Assembly (NCBI GenBank): GCA_945860955.1
Contig: CAMATH010000052.1
Span: 1 to 51,275 of the forward strand
Direction: 5' to 3'
DNA from: Planctomicrobium piriforme
Lineage (GTDB): Bacteria > Planctomycetota > Planctomycetia > Planctomycetales > Planctomycetaceae
DNA length: 51,275 nucleotides
Below the pieces are notes generated by a model, which was not told where the DNA came from, made no database searches, and worked only from the letters and a program-made list of their open reading frames with translations. A program made the position numbers and the translations under genes. This document shows, piece by piece, positions 29,480-38,829 of the stretch; the stretch's first letter is position 1; every line of letters begins with the position of its first letter.

Positions 29480-30862
29480 ATGAAATCACCGTCGATTCCC
29501 CCACCGCTTCAGAACCTGACTGGCCCCGAACAACGGTGCGATCCGAGTTCCGGGTCAACACCGCTATCGGATCAGCAACCGTACATCCGCAACTGGAATC
29601 TCGACTACGAGTCGCTGCTGGAGCCCGACTGGATCTGGTACGGGTGGCTCCCTCGGGGGAAGGTGACGGTCCTGGGAACTCCGTCGGGGAGTGATTTCAC
29701 CGGGTTGGTCGCGGATCTTGTCGCCCGGGTCACCCTGGGAATCGCGTTTCCCTGTCTGAGGCAGCCGGCGGATTCTGTGAATTCCCAGCCGGGACCACGG
29801 GTCGCCGTCGTGACCGGTGTTGGCGATCCCCGGCGGGACTTCGGGCGACTGGTCTTGCACGCCGGCGGCAAGCTGGATCGGGTGCAGTTTTCCAGTGGCG
29901 TCATCGAACCGGCCGGCCCGGACGGCGACCCGATGGAACGGTCCCTGAATCTGCCCGCCGATTTCCCCCTGTTGCGCCAATGGGCTCTCCGCGGAGCCGG
30001 TCCTGCCGCCGAACCGGGAGTGGCCCCTTCACCCCCAGACGATCCCATCGCCTTGTTGGTGATCGACGCGCTTCCCCAGCATGTCGCGAAATGGCGGGAC
30101 CCGGAGATGCGCACGTTGATGGATCAACTCAACCGACTCGCGTTCGAACGCCACATAGCGATCCTGCTGGTGACACCTCTCAAGGTGCCAACGACCAAAG
30201 TTTCGGCACCACATGTCACGCTGGCGAAAGCGTATGGGAGTTCGATGCTGGTCGAGTCGGCGGCCGCCCTCTGGCACATCGAAAAGAACGCATCCAACCC
30301 CGGTCGCTACGACCTCATTTCCCATAAGGTCTGCCGAAAACCACCCACCATCGGCTTCTCGATCGGCGAGAACGGCATCTCCTGGATGATCCCCGGCTGG
30401 GACGATCCCCGCCCGCTCAACCTCTTTCCAGGGCAGCCGGACCGGGCGTTTGTGATGCCGGTTTTCACACCCCAGGCAGCGAGTCCGAACCAGAGTTCGA
30501 CCCCGACCCCGACGCAAACGCCGTATCCGAGCCGCGCCCGTCAGGAAGCGGTAAACGACTCCCGCTTCGCGCAGAGCCAGGCCGCGCGAGAACGCCCCCA
30601 ATCCGGACCTGGGACAGCGTCACCGCACCGGAAACCGTCGAATTGGTCCGAAACCGGGGAGTCTCAGAAGCCCGCAGTTCGGGAACAAGAATCTGGTCCT
30701 CTCCAGCCGACGATCGACGGTTCCCCACCCGCCCAGAAAACAGAAGCCGACCTGCGGCAATCACCCGAATGGAAACGTGCCTCCCGGCAGGAACGAAAGC
30801 GGCTGTTGCAAGCCGCCCGGGCGTCTCCCGAGTTGGATGCGGTTCCCAGTCGAGATACCTGA
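29480..30862 (+). CDS. RecA-like AAA_25-type protein with degenerate Walker A motif
   Basis: 460 aa. The order of motifs matches AAA_25/RepA-type ATPases: WIWYGWLPRGKVTVLG (51-66) just before the P-loop, ALLVIDAL Walker B (191-198), IAILLVTPLK (226-235, like the ...VLVVRHL strand) and KAYGSSMLVESAAALW (250-265). The P-loop position, however, reads GTPSGSDFTG (66-75) where GxxxxGK[ST] is expected: Lys is Asp72 and the Ser/Thr is Phe73. So it may bind nucleotide weakly or not at all. The tail (about 330-460) is disordered, Pro/Ser/Arg-rich, and includes residues 348-359 (PYPSRARQEAVN) translated from a REP-like repeat identical to 14764-14794. ATG 29480 has GAGGTG upstream. Function unknown; not next to any mobile genes. 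Confidence 0.78.
   Translation: MKSPSIPPPLQNLTGPEQRCDPSSGSTPLSDQQPYIRNWNLDYESLLEPDWIWYGWLPRGKVTVLGTPSGSDFTGLVADLVARVTLGIAFPCLRQPADSVNSQPGPRVAVVTGVGDPRRDFGRLVLHAGGKLDRVQFSSGVIEPAGPDGDPMERSLNLPADFPLLRQWALRGAGPAAEPGVAPSPPDDPIALLVIDALPQHVAKWRDPEMRTLMDQLNRLAFERHIAILLVTPLKVPTTKVSAPHVTLAKAYGSSMLVESAAALWHIEKNASNPGRYDLISHKVCRKPPTIGFSIGENGISWMIPGWDDPRPLNLFPGQPDRAFVMPVFTPQAASPNQSSTPTPTQTPYPSRARQEAVNDSRFAQSQAARERPQSGPGTASPHRKPSNWSETGESQKPAVREQESGPLQPTIDGSPPAQKTEADLRQSPEWKRASRQERKRLLQAARASPELDAVPSRDT
30522..30552. repeat. REP-like repeat, family GCCGCGCCCGTCAGGAAG, copy 2, inside a CDS
   Basis: Identical over 31 bases to 14764-14794. It sits in the disordered tail of the 29480 gene, whose reading frame continues through it, so the repeat is translated as YPSRARQEAV. 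Confidence 0.75.
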
Positions 30863-32014
30863 ACGAGACGTGGCACCGGGAGGAAATTCCGTTCACGCAC
30901 CAGTCGACATGAGTGGCTAGCTGATTCCATTCCAGTGGCTTTGTCCTTTTTCAAAGGCACGGCTTGGAAAAGCAGGGTTAGGTTGGGAAAAGTCGACACG
31001 GCGAATGCCGACGTGCGTACCGGGTGCCGGTCCTGGGTTCCCTCCACTGCGGCGCAGCCGCCGGTCGCATCCCGGCGGGGATGCAATACAGTAGCCGGGG
31101 GTCGCAGCACAGCGGAGACCCCCGGAAAGCCGTGTTGGATTGAATGCATCCCGGAGGGATGCCAGAAGCGTGGTTGCCGAGTTTGATTCTCGCGTGGATT
31201 TCAGAGTTCCGCAGCATGCCGAAGAATCGCTCTCGCACCTGCCGGTCAGTGGGAAATTGAGAATCGTGACCGAAATTGCCGTAAACGATTCTGTCATCCC
31301 TCCAGGATGATGTTCCTGACACACCGCTTCCCGACGGGGGCGGCTCCATCGAACTGTCTCAACGCGGACCGCGGGGAGTGTCACATCGGCCACTCGCCGA
31401 ACAGTTCGGTCAACGTCGTGGGCCGCCCCCAGTACGTCTCTCGACCGCCGCACGCACCGCGGGCCGCGCATTTAGAAAATGCGGGCTACGGTGCGGGAAT
31501 CGTCCGTCGTTCAGCGACCGAAACAACGTAGGCGGCACTCTCTGAGTGCCGGCCCCGATGTGCGCCCGATGCGAAAAAACTCGCCCCTGGGCCATGCGAA
31601 CGACCCCGGGGCGCTGCCGCTTCGGCAACACGTTTATAACTCGTGCGGCCGGAAACGAAACAATTTAGGGGTGCCGCGCCCGTCAGGAAGAGGTATCGAA
31701 CTCCCGCTTCCTGACGGGCGCGGCTCCAACACAATGTCTCAACGCGGACCGCGCAGAGTATAAGTCTCGGGCCTCTGACTCATCCGACCAAAATGGTGGC
31801 GTGTGTTCCGTTTCTGATGTCGCCTCTTCGCCCTCCGGACGGGTCAGAGACCCGTCCTACCCCGGCCGGTGGCCAGCGTCTGAACTCAGGCCGCGTGGCG
31901 TATCGCTTCCAGCCTCGTTTCTATGCATCGTTCCCCCCGGTCGGTAAACTCCACCCGACTCACCGGGTCCCCCACAAGCACCCGGATTTTGTGCGCTCCA
32001 GAACTCGAGATCGA
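30863..32014. repeat. 1.15 kb gene-free stretch with several palindromic repeats
   Basis: No gene is supported here. Content in order: paired GCATCCCGG..GGGATGC elements (about 31072-31160); a composite GCTTCCCGACGGGGGCGGC... ACCGCGGGGAG unit at 31326-31380, repeated at 31706-31762; the inverted 29-base repeat at 31461-31489; a perfect 18-base hairpin of the GCCGCGCCCGTCAGGAAG family (31673-31690 with 31708-31725); and a 75-base unit at 31829-31903 shared inverted with 38455-38533. The start of the next gene's frame is open back into this stretch, but only through repeat sequence. Confidence 0.65.
31829..31903. repeat. 75-bp repeat containing GACGGGTC..GACCCGTC, copy A
   Basis: Contains the palindrome GGACGGGTCAGAGACCCGTCC and ends GGCCGCGTGGCGTAT. 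An inverted copy lies at 38455-38533. The copies share several words in the same order, including the segment CCTCCGGACGGGTC and TCAGGCCGCGTGG. Confidence 0.7.
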
Positions 32015-34159
32015 ATGGCGATTCAGAACAAGACTCTTTTTGACAAGTTGACCGAACTCGGAGGGAACCTCTGGTGGAGTTGGCAGCCTGAAGTGACTCA
32101 GGTTTTCCGGGATTTGGATCCGGCGCAGTGGACTGAATTGGGGCACAATCCCATTCGCCTGCTCGACCAGATGGGAGCCGACCGCGTCGAACGGCGGGCC
32201 ACCGAGGCGGGGCTGCACACCCGCATCAACTGGGCCTACCGTCGCTGGCACGAATACATGGAGGCGACGGACAGTTGGGGGGCAACGCACGCCGGCGTTC
32301 TTGGGCAACGTCCGACCGCCTACTTTTCCGCCGAGTTCGGCATCCATGAGTCGCTACCGATCTATTCAGGCGGCCTGGGGGTGTTGGCCGGCGATCACCT
32401 GAAGAGTTCGTCCGATCTGGGAATCCCACTCGTGGGGGTCGGGCTGTTCTACAGTCAGGGGTACTTCACCCAATCGCTCGACTCCAACGGTTGGCAGCAG
32501 GAAACCTACGCCGACCTCGACCCGGAACTGCTGCCGATGGCCCCCGCCCAGACGCCGCACGGCGATCCGGTCGTGATTCAAGTCGACACCCGCAGCGGCC
32601 CGATCTACGCCCGGGTCTGGCAGGTGAACGTCGGTCGCGTGCGACTGCTGCTGCTCGATACCAACGTCGACCGAAACAGCGAAGAAGATCGCAAACTGAC
32701 CTCCCGGTTGTATGGCGGCGACCAGCGGACCCGCATTCGGCAGGAGATTCTGCTTGGAATCGGCGGAGTGCGTGCCTTGGAAGTGATGGGCATTCAACCC
32801 GGTGTCATTCACATGAATGAAGGACACTCGGCGTTCGCCGGCCTCGAAGCGATCCGACAACGGATGCACGACGACGCGATGCCGTTCGATAGCGCGCTCC
32901 GCGAGACGGCGGCGATGAGTGTCTTCACCACGCACACGCCGGTCCCCGCTGGCCACGATCGCTTCAGCGGCGAGCTGATTCAGGAGCATATCGGCCCGCT
33001 CGCCGACCAATTAGGACTGTCGCATGACGCCTTGATGGGACTCGGTCGCGTCGAACCCAATAATCACGGCGAACTGTTCTGCATGACCGTGCTGGCGCTC
33101 AAGGTGACGCGTCGGGCGAATGCCGTCTCCAGTCTGCACGGCGTCGTCAGTCGACGGATGTGGGCTCCGCTTCAACCCTGGACGAGCGAAGACGAGATTC
33201 CGATCGGACACATCACGAACGGCGTGCATGTTCCTACCTGGCTCGCGGCGCAGATGCGCATGCTGTACGACCGGGTGCTGCCCCTATCGTGGTACCTGCG
33301 GACGGGTGAACCCGAAGTGTGGGCACCGGTCGAACACCTGTCGGCGGGGGAATTGTGGGAAACGCATCAGACACTGAAAAACCGTCTGATTACCTACGCC
33401 CGCAACCGACTCCAGAAGCAGGCCCGCCGGCTGGAAGCGTCCGAGTCGACCATCGCCGAGCTGGGAAGCGTTCTCGACCCGCAGGCTCTGACGATCGGCT
33501 TCGCAAGGCGGTTCGCCCCGTACAAGCGGGCTGACCTGATCTTCCGCGATCTCGAAGAACTGCGGCGACTGGTCTCCAGCGACGACCGTCCGATTCAGTT
33601 CATTTACGCTGGCAAGTCGCACCCCGCCGACAACCCCGGCAAGCAGATCCTGCAACGGGTGTTTCACATCACGCAGGAAGCCCCCTTCAAGGGCCGGGTC
33701 ATCTTTCTGGATGACTACGACATCAACCTCGCCCGCCATCTGGTTCAGGGGGTCGACGTTTGGCTCAACAACCCGCGTCGACCGCTGGAAGCATCGGGAA
33801 CGTCGGGCCAGAAGGTGCTGTTGAACGGCGCGCTCAACCTCTCGATTCTCGACGGCTGGTGGGCCGAGGCGTACGACGGTTCGAATGGCTTCGCGATCGG
33901 CTCCGGACGTACACACGTCAACCAGGACATTCAAGACGCTCGTGACGCCGAGTCCCTGCTGCGCGTTCTGACCCAGGAGGTCGTGCCGTTGTTTTACGAA
34001 CGCGATCATGACGATCTGCCCCAAGGGTGGATCCGCCGGATGAAGCGTGCCGTGCGGACATTAGGCTGGCGATTCAACGCCGACCGGATGGTGATGGACT
34101 ACGTGCGTGAGTCGTACGTCCCCGCCGCTGGCGGCCTGAGTTGCCAGATGCGAAAATAG
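32015..34159 (+). CDS. glgP: Alpha-glucan phosphorylase (GT35, short DUF3417-type)
   Basis: 714 aa from ATG 32015. The open frame runs back to 31793 through repeat sequence, which is not gene. It releases glucose-1-phosphate from alpha-1,4-glucans such as glycogen, using PLP. An N-terminal DUF3417-like region ([20 protein letters not shown]) replaces the classic N-terminus and marks the archaeal/bacterial short form. Then [51 protein letters not shown] and [15 protein letters not shown] follow. PLP lysine is Lys600 in [17 protein letters not shown]. It is followed 52 bp later by the molybdopterin gene, possibly co-transcribed though unrelated in function. Confidence 0.9.
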   Translation: MAIQNKTLFDKLTELGGNLWWSWQPEVTQVFRDLDPAQWTELGHNPIRLLDQMGADRVERRATEAGLHTRINWAYRRWHEYMEATDSWGATHAGVLGQRPTAYFSAEFGIHESLPIYSGGLGVLAGDHLKSSSDLGIPLVGVGLFYSQGYFTQSLDSNGWQQETYADLDPELLPMAPAQTPHGDPVVIQVDTRSGPIYARVWQVNVGRVRLLLLDTNVDRNSEEDRKLTSRLYGGDQRTRIRQEILLGIGGVRALEVMGIQPGVIHMNEGHSAFAGLEAIRQRMHDDAMPFDSALRETAAMSVFTTHTPVPAGHDRFSGELIQEHIGPLADQLGLSHDALMGLGRVEPNNHGELFCMTVLALKVTRRANAVSSLHGVVSRRMWAPLQPWTSEDEIPIGHITNGVHVPTWLAAQMRMLYDRVLPLSWYLRTGEPEVWAPVEHLSAGELWETHQTLKNRLITYARNRLQKQARRLEASESTIAELGSVLDPQALTIGFARRFAPYKRADLIFRDLEELRRLVSSDDRPIQFIYAGKSHPADNPGKQILQRVFHITQEAPFKGRVIFLDDYDINLARHLVQGVDVWLNNPRRPLEASGTSGQKVLLNGALNLSILDGWWAEAYDGSNGFAIGSGRTHVNQDIQDARDAESLLRVLTQEVVPLFYERDHDDLPQGWIRRMKRAVRTLGWRFNADRMVMDYVRESYVPAAGGLSCQMRK

Positions 34160-34211
34160 CCCGGTCCAACGATTTCGGGCGGATTGAGCCCCCTGCTTCC
34201 TGAGTGACCGC

Positions 34212-36149
34212 ATGTCGACCGCGACGATCCAGAAAAAGACCGCCTGCAACCGCGACTGCCCCGACGCCTGTGGAATCATCGCCACAATCGACGACGGCAA
34301 AGTCGTGCGGTTGCAGGGAGATCCCGACCACCCAGTGACACAAGGATTTCTCTGTCACCGGACCAGTCGGTTTCTGGATCGCCAGTACGACCCGTCCCGC
34401 ATCACGACCCCGCTGCGACGCCGGGGGACGGAATTTGTGCCGATCTCTTGGGAAGAAGCTCTCGATGAAATCGCCGCGAAACTGATCGCTGTCCGGGCCG
34501 AATCCGGCCCGGCGGCGATTATGTACTATCGCTGCGGGGGGACCATGGGAATCCTGAAAGCGGTCTGTGACTACTACTTCGAGCGTTTCGGTCCGGTCAC
34601 CGGCAAATCGGGCGATGTCTGCACCGGTGCCGGCGACGCGGCCCAGATGGAAGACTTTGGCGACGAAGAGAGCCACGACCTGTTCGACCTGTACAACAGC
34701 AAAACGATTGTGCTGTGGGGCAAGAACCTGCACGTCAGCAGTGTTCACCTGCTGCCGATCGTAAAGGCGGCACAGGCGCGGGGGGCGAAGCTGGTGTCGG
34801 TCGACCCGATTCGCCATCGCACCGCCGACCTATGCGACCTGTTCGTGCAACCGCGTCCCGGGGGCGATTCGGCACTCGCGCTCGGTGTTGCACGCGTTTT
34901 CTTCGAAACGGGGAACGCCGATCCCAACGCCAGCCAGTATTGCGACAACTTCGACGAGTTTCGGGCGCTCGCCCATTCCAGGACGACGGCGGAGTGGGCG
35001 GATCTTGCTGGCGTATCGCTGGAATCATTACTGGCGCTCGCCGAGGCGTATGCGCAAGGGCCGGCGGCGCTGCACATTGGCTGGGGAATGCAACGCCGCA
35101 AGAATGGGTCGGCGACGGTTCGGGTGATCGACGCGCTCGCCGCGATCTCCGGGAATATCGGGATACCCGGCGGCGGCGTCTCGTACTATTTCAAGCGACG
35201 CGGTGCCTTCGATACCTCGTTCGCCCGCCGCGACGAGGTCGCCCCCCGACTGCTCCCCGAGCCGTTGTTTGGCCCCGCGATTCTCGGGGCGAACGATCCT
35301 CCGGTGCGCGTGTTGTGGATCACGGCGGCGAATCCTGTCGCGATGTTGCCGGAATCTCGCACGGTCGCCCGCGCGATCGAATCGCGCGAACTGACCGTGG
35401 TGGTCGACTCGTTTCTCACGGATTCGGCCCGTCTCGCCCACATCGTCCTCCCGACGACCACACTGCTCGAGGACGACGACCTGCTCGGTGCCTATGGACA
35501 TCACTGGCTCATCGAATCGCGACCGGTGGTCCAACCACCGGCGGGGGTGAAATCCGACTACGAGATCATTCAGGAACTGGCGCAACGCACGGGCCTCGCG
35601 CACGAGTTCGCCGACGATATCGACACCTGGAAACGGCGGGTCTTACGAAATGTCGCCGACAAGGGTGCGTCGCTCGACGATCTGCGTCGTGGTCCCGTCC
35701 GCAATCCTCTGGCGGGGAATCTGTTGTACGTCGATCGAAAATTCCCCACACCGACGGGCAAAGTGAATCTGGTTCGCACGGTCGATCCCCAACCGACCCC
35801 GGTGACGGCCGAGCGTCCGCTGTTGCTGATGGCTTTGTCGACCGCCGACGCACAGGCATCGCAGTGGCTGGCGAGCGCCCAACAGGGGCCGGCAACGGCG
35901 GTGGTCCACCCCGAAGCCGCCCCACAATTTCAAGACGGCGGCTTGGCCCGATTGGAATCGGAAGTGGGGGAAATGACCGTTGTTCTGCGATTTGACGCGA
36001 CCCAGCGCCGCGACACCTTGCTGATGGACAAAGGAGGCTGGTTGAGCGCCGGCCGTTGTGCCAACGCGATCGTCAAAGCCCAACTGACCGATGCCGGCGG
36101 CTGTGCCGTGTATTACGACACGCCCGTCCGATTGTTGCCGGTCGAGTGA
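34212..36149 (+). CDS. Molybdopterin-dependent oxidoreductase (DMSO reductase family)
   Basis: 645 aa, cytoplasmic (no Tat signal). The N-terminus carries a 4Fe-4S motif: Cys12-x3-Cys16-x3-Cys20 and Cys48 (CNRDCPDACG ... GFLCHR). GKSGDVCTGAGDAA (131-144) may provide the Mo ligand, Cys137, by analogy with related enzymes. Bis-MGD binding regions follow, for example DLVQ-type segments and AVRLPTTTLLEDDD later. Substrate unknown: the family covers formate, nitrate, thiosulfate and arsenate reductions or oxidations and nothing nearby decides. It lies 52 bp after the phosphorylase and ends 4 bp before the stop of the convergent DUF2079 gene. ATG 34212 is well placed. Confidence 0.9.
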   Translation: MSTATIQKKTACNRDCPDACGIIATIDDGKVVRLQGDPDHPVTQGFLCHRTSRFLDRQYDPSRITTPLRRRGTEFVPISWEEALDEIAAKLIAVRAESGPAAIMYYRCGGTMGILKAVCDYYFERFGPVTGKSGDVCTGAGDAAQMEDFGDEESHDLFDLYNSKTIVLWGKNLHVSSVHLLPIVKAAQARGAKLVSVDPIRHRTADLCDLFVQPRPGGDSALALGVARVFFETGNADPNASQYCDNFDEFRALAHSRTTAEWADLAGVSLESLLALAEAYAQGPAALHIGWGMQRRKNGSATVRVIDALAAISGNIGIPGGGVSYYFKRRGAFDTSFARRDEVAPRLLPEPLFGPAILGANDPPVRVLWITAANPVAMLPESRTVARAIESRELTVVVDSFLTDSARLAHIVLPTTTLLEDDDLLGAYGHHWLIESRPVVQPPAGVKSDYEIIQELAQRTGLAHEFADDIDTWKRRVLRNVADKGASLDDLRRGPVRNPLAGNLLYVDRKFPTPTGKVNLVRTVDPQPTPVTAERPLLLMALSTADAQASQWLASAQQGPATAVVHPEAAPQFQDGGLARLESEVGEMTVVLRFDATQRRDTLLMDKGGWLSAGRCANAIVKAQLTDAGGCAVYYDTPVRLLPVE

Positions 36150-36153
36150 TCGC

Positions 36154-38334
36154 TTAGTACCTCTGCAAAATCAAGAAGCAGCCGTTCGTCTTGTCGGGAA
36201 GCAACCGCCAGCGGTCGGGATCGTCACGGAGTTCCCTAACGTCGGCTGGACCGCGGATTCCACTTCCGGGTGCCTTCACATCGATCACGATGTATTCGCA
36301 ATCCTCGGGAACGATCGGCCGATACGAACTGTAATCGTAGGAACGCTCGTAATGGGTGAACCGCGGATGCGCCAGATCGGTGGAAGCGACCCGGGCCGTC
36401 GTGGGGATTTGTTCCAAAACCGTCTCGATCTGGCGAGCCCGTTCTCCAGGAACGTACATTTTTCGCCAGTAAGCCGAGCTGTGTGGATCCCAGAATGCCA
36501 GCGAGGCGGGTGACAGACCGATCCAGAACCCACTCACTGCTGCGCTCACCAGACACCAGACGGCGACGCCCGCCAGACACGCCGACTCGCGTTGCGGTGA
36601 AACCTGCCGGTGGGCGCGCCGCCGGAGGTAGCGCAACACCGCGCCCGCCGAAACGGTTGTCCCCGCACTGTGTTCCGTGGCACTGCTGGTCGGGAGTTGT
36701 CGGCCATTTGCGACGAGCGGTACGGGAGGCGGGGTTGCTGGAACCGCCGAGGGTTGCGAGAGGAATCCCAGTCGTTCACTCAAACCACGCCCCCATCTCG
36801 CCCCGCGCGGAAATCCATGGGCCGCCGCCCAGAATAAGATCGGCACTAACGGAGCATGAAAGTGATGTTGGGGAGAATCGGTGATGTCACTGAGACACAG
36901 AACGCCAAACAATGGCACCGCGACCGCGAGCCGACCGGGGGAGAGCAGCGACAACCCGCCCAGCGGGGCGAGCAGCGCGATCGCGAAGAGTCCCGACTCC
37001 GCGCGAAAAACCCGTGCGATCACCGCCATCGGTCGCTGGAATACCGTCGACACAATCGAGTCGGTGTTCTCTCCCAAATCGCTGAAGTACTGCGCGAAAT
37101 GGACGTCAGCCCCTCCCCGAAACCACGGCAGAATGACCTTGATCACCAGCAAAACCCACAACGTTCCCCCAGCCGCGAGCGCCCATCCACTCCACCGAGC
37201 CCGCTGGTGGGCCACACCGCCGTCTGGCAATTCCTTCCCAGAAGGGCAGCACGCGATCCACAGTCCCAATGGTGCGATGACGGTTGCCGCGTCTTCCTGA
37301 CACGACATCGCTAACAGCAGCCAAACCCACATTCCGCGAAACCGGCGACTCTCCATCGCGTCCAGAGCGAACAGCAGAAATGGGATTTCGAAGCCGTTCG
37401 GTCGAAACGTTTTGAAGTCGATCGCGATATCCAGGAACTGCATCGGGAAATACAGGAGGTAGGTCAATGCCAGCAGGCAGCCGACACGCCGCGAGTCGGT
37501 GGCTCGGAACGCGAGGCGATACACCGGAATCGCCCCCGCCGCCAGAGCGAGCGTCTGGCACAGTTCCAGCAGCACGTGCGATGGCCACAGCAGGTACAAC
37601 GGCATCAGCAGCAAATGAACCACCTGCACATGTTCGCCAAGAAACAGCCGGCCGTTGTCGAGATAGCTGCGAAACCCCTTGCCATGCAGCAGATTCCACA
37701 GATGTTCTTCGTACATCGCCGAATCGCCGTGGGGAAGTAAGAGTGCGTCATAGAGCTGCCAGTTCATCCAACCGAAGGCGACGGTGAATGCCGCCATCGC
37801 TCCCCAAACCGCCGCGGGAATTGTCGACGGAGAATGAAGAGCCCGTTTCTCTGCGGGAACGTCTGGAACGGCCAGCGCGATCCAAGTCGCCCCCCAGCCC
37901 GCGAACAGAGCGGCGTTCCAGAACGGCAGCGTGCCCCGCAAGAGCAGGGGAAACTCGGTCCCCAACCAGCCCGTCGTGCCAGCGAAATCCAAGAGTCCAA
38001 ACACAATCGGCGTCAGCCACCACAACCAGCCCCACCTTCCGAATTCAGCAAGCGCGCGTGTCCAACGCTTCCGGGAAACCATCGTCAGAAGGCTCGAACC
38101 CACCAGCCACAGACACACTCCAACCGCAGCCGTTCCTCCCACGATGGGCAGTGCGTTGAGTTCCGCAAACACCCGCTCACCCCGAGTGACGACCTTGCCA
38201 CCCACCTCTTCGACCAGCTCCGTCCACAACCCGGTACTGATGACGGTGGTGGCGAGCGACCGCTCGGCGAGGATCTCGGAGACATGGAAGCCCAGCACCG
38301 CCGACCCCAGCAGCACAACCCCCGCCGCCAGCAA
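36154..38334 (-). CDS. Large DUF2079-family multi-spanning membrane protein
   Basis: 726 codons from TTG 38334, the first plausible in-frame start codon; no ATG is in frame until far into the protein, so the N-terminus is uncertain. The frame is open for about 40 more codons upstream. Ten or more hydrophobic segments span the first 480 residues, with DGDSAMYEEHLWNLLHGKGF and HVQVVHLLLMPLYLLWP, features of the DUF2079 family, which resembles GT-C glycosyltransferases. A soluble C-terminal stretch (about 600-726) includes LEQIPTTARVAST and YDYSSYRPIVPEDCEYIVID, the family's usual extracytoplasmic end. A lipid-linked sugar donor would be expected, but this is inference. It converges with the molybdopterin gene. 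Confidence 0.83.
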   Translation of the reverse strand: MLAAGVVLLGSAVLGFHVSEILAERSLATTVISTGLWTELVEEVGGKVVTRGERVFAELNALPIVGGTAAVGVCLWLVGSSLLTMVSRKRWTRALAEFGRWGWLWWLTPIVFGLLDFAGTTGWLGTEFPLLLRGTLPFWNAALFAGWGATWIALAVPDVPAEKRALHSPSTIPAAVWGAMAAFTVAFGWMNWQLYDALLLPHGDSAMYEEHLWNLLHGKGFRSYLDNGRLFLGEHVQVVHLLLMPLYLLWPSHVLLELCQTLALAAGAIPVYRLAFRATDSRRVGCLLALTYLLYFPMQFLDIAIDFKTFRPNGFEIPFLLFALDAMESRRFRGMWVWLLLAMSCQEDAATVIAPLGLWIACCPSGKELPDGGVAHQRARWSGWALAAGGTLWVLLVIKVILPWFRGGADVHFAQYFSDLGENTDSIVSTVFQRPMAVIARVFRAESGLFAIALLAPLGGLSLLSPGRLAVAVPLFGVLCLSDITDSPQHHFHAPLVPILFWAAAHGFPRGARWGRGLSERLGFLSQPSAVPATPPPVPLVANGRQLPTSSATEHSAGTTVSAGAVLRYLRRRAHRQVSPQRESACLAGVAVWCLVSAAVSGFWIGLSPASLAFWDPHSSAYWRKMYVPGERARQIETVLEQIPTTARVASTDLAHPRFTHYERSYDYSSYRPIVPEDCEYIVIDVKAPGSGIRGPADVRELRDDPDRWRLLPDKTNGCFLILQRY

Positions 38335-38454
38335 CAGGCTGTTTCCCGAGGTGCGATCGCGTTTTCGTGCGGATGTGTCGGCGGCGGAAATGGCGAGTCC
38401 TGGCGTGAAATGGAGGTGGTGGAAACCGGTGGCTACGGATTTCCCGCGCCATTG

Positions 38455-38533
38455 TATACTCCACGCGGCCTGAATTCAGACGTTTTGCACCGGCCGCCGT
38501 AGGACGGGTCTCCGACCCGTCCGGAGGGGGCGG
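38455..38533. repeat. Repeat containing GACGGGTC..GACCCGTC, copy B (inverted)
   Basis: Inverted relative to 31829-31903, running from TATACTCCACGCGGCC to GGACGGGTCTCCGACCCGTCC. The 9-base arms of the palindrome lie at 38502-38510 and 38514-38522. A shorter copy follows at about 38566-38586. Confidence 0.68.
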
Positions 38534-38829
38534 AACCAGAAAACAAGCCACCGTTTTGCGGGGACGGGTCAGAGGCCCGTCCTACCGAGCAAACATCTCG
38601 TTATTCGGCCGCGCGGAGTATAGTACGCTAATTCGGGTTGTCGCGACAAAGACACCCACCCGCTTGCAGGATCTCGCTCGGAGTTCCCCTCAAATCGCCG
38701 AGAATGTATCCTTCACGATCTGTACATCATGCCTGCGTCGCCCCCGTCCGGCCTCGCCCGACGGCTGGGCGTTTTGTTGTTCGATTCCCGTCGCGGCGCC
38801 CTCCCCGGGCGACGTTTGGAGCCCCTCCG

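Noticed and set aside
31793-32014. A 5' extension of the glucan phosphorylase frame
   Set aside because: It runs through a dispersed repeat (31829-31903) and the same words are found, translated, in the inverted copy at 38455-38533. The family N-terminus fits ATG 32015.
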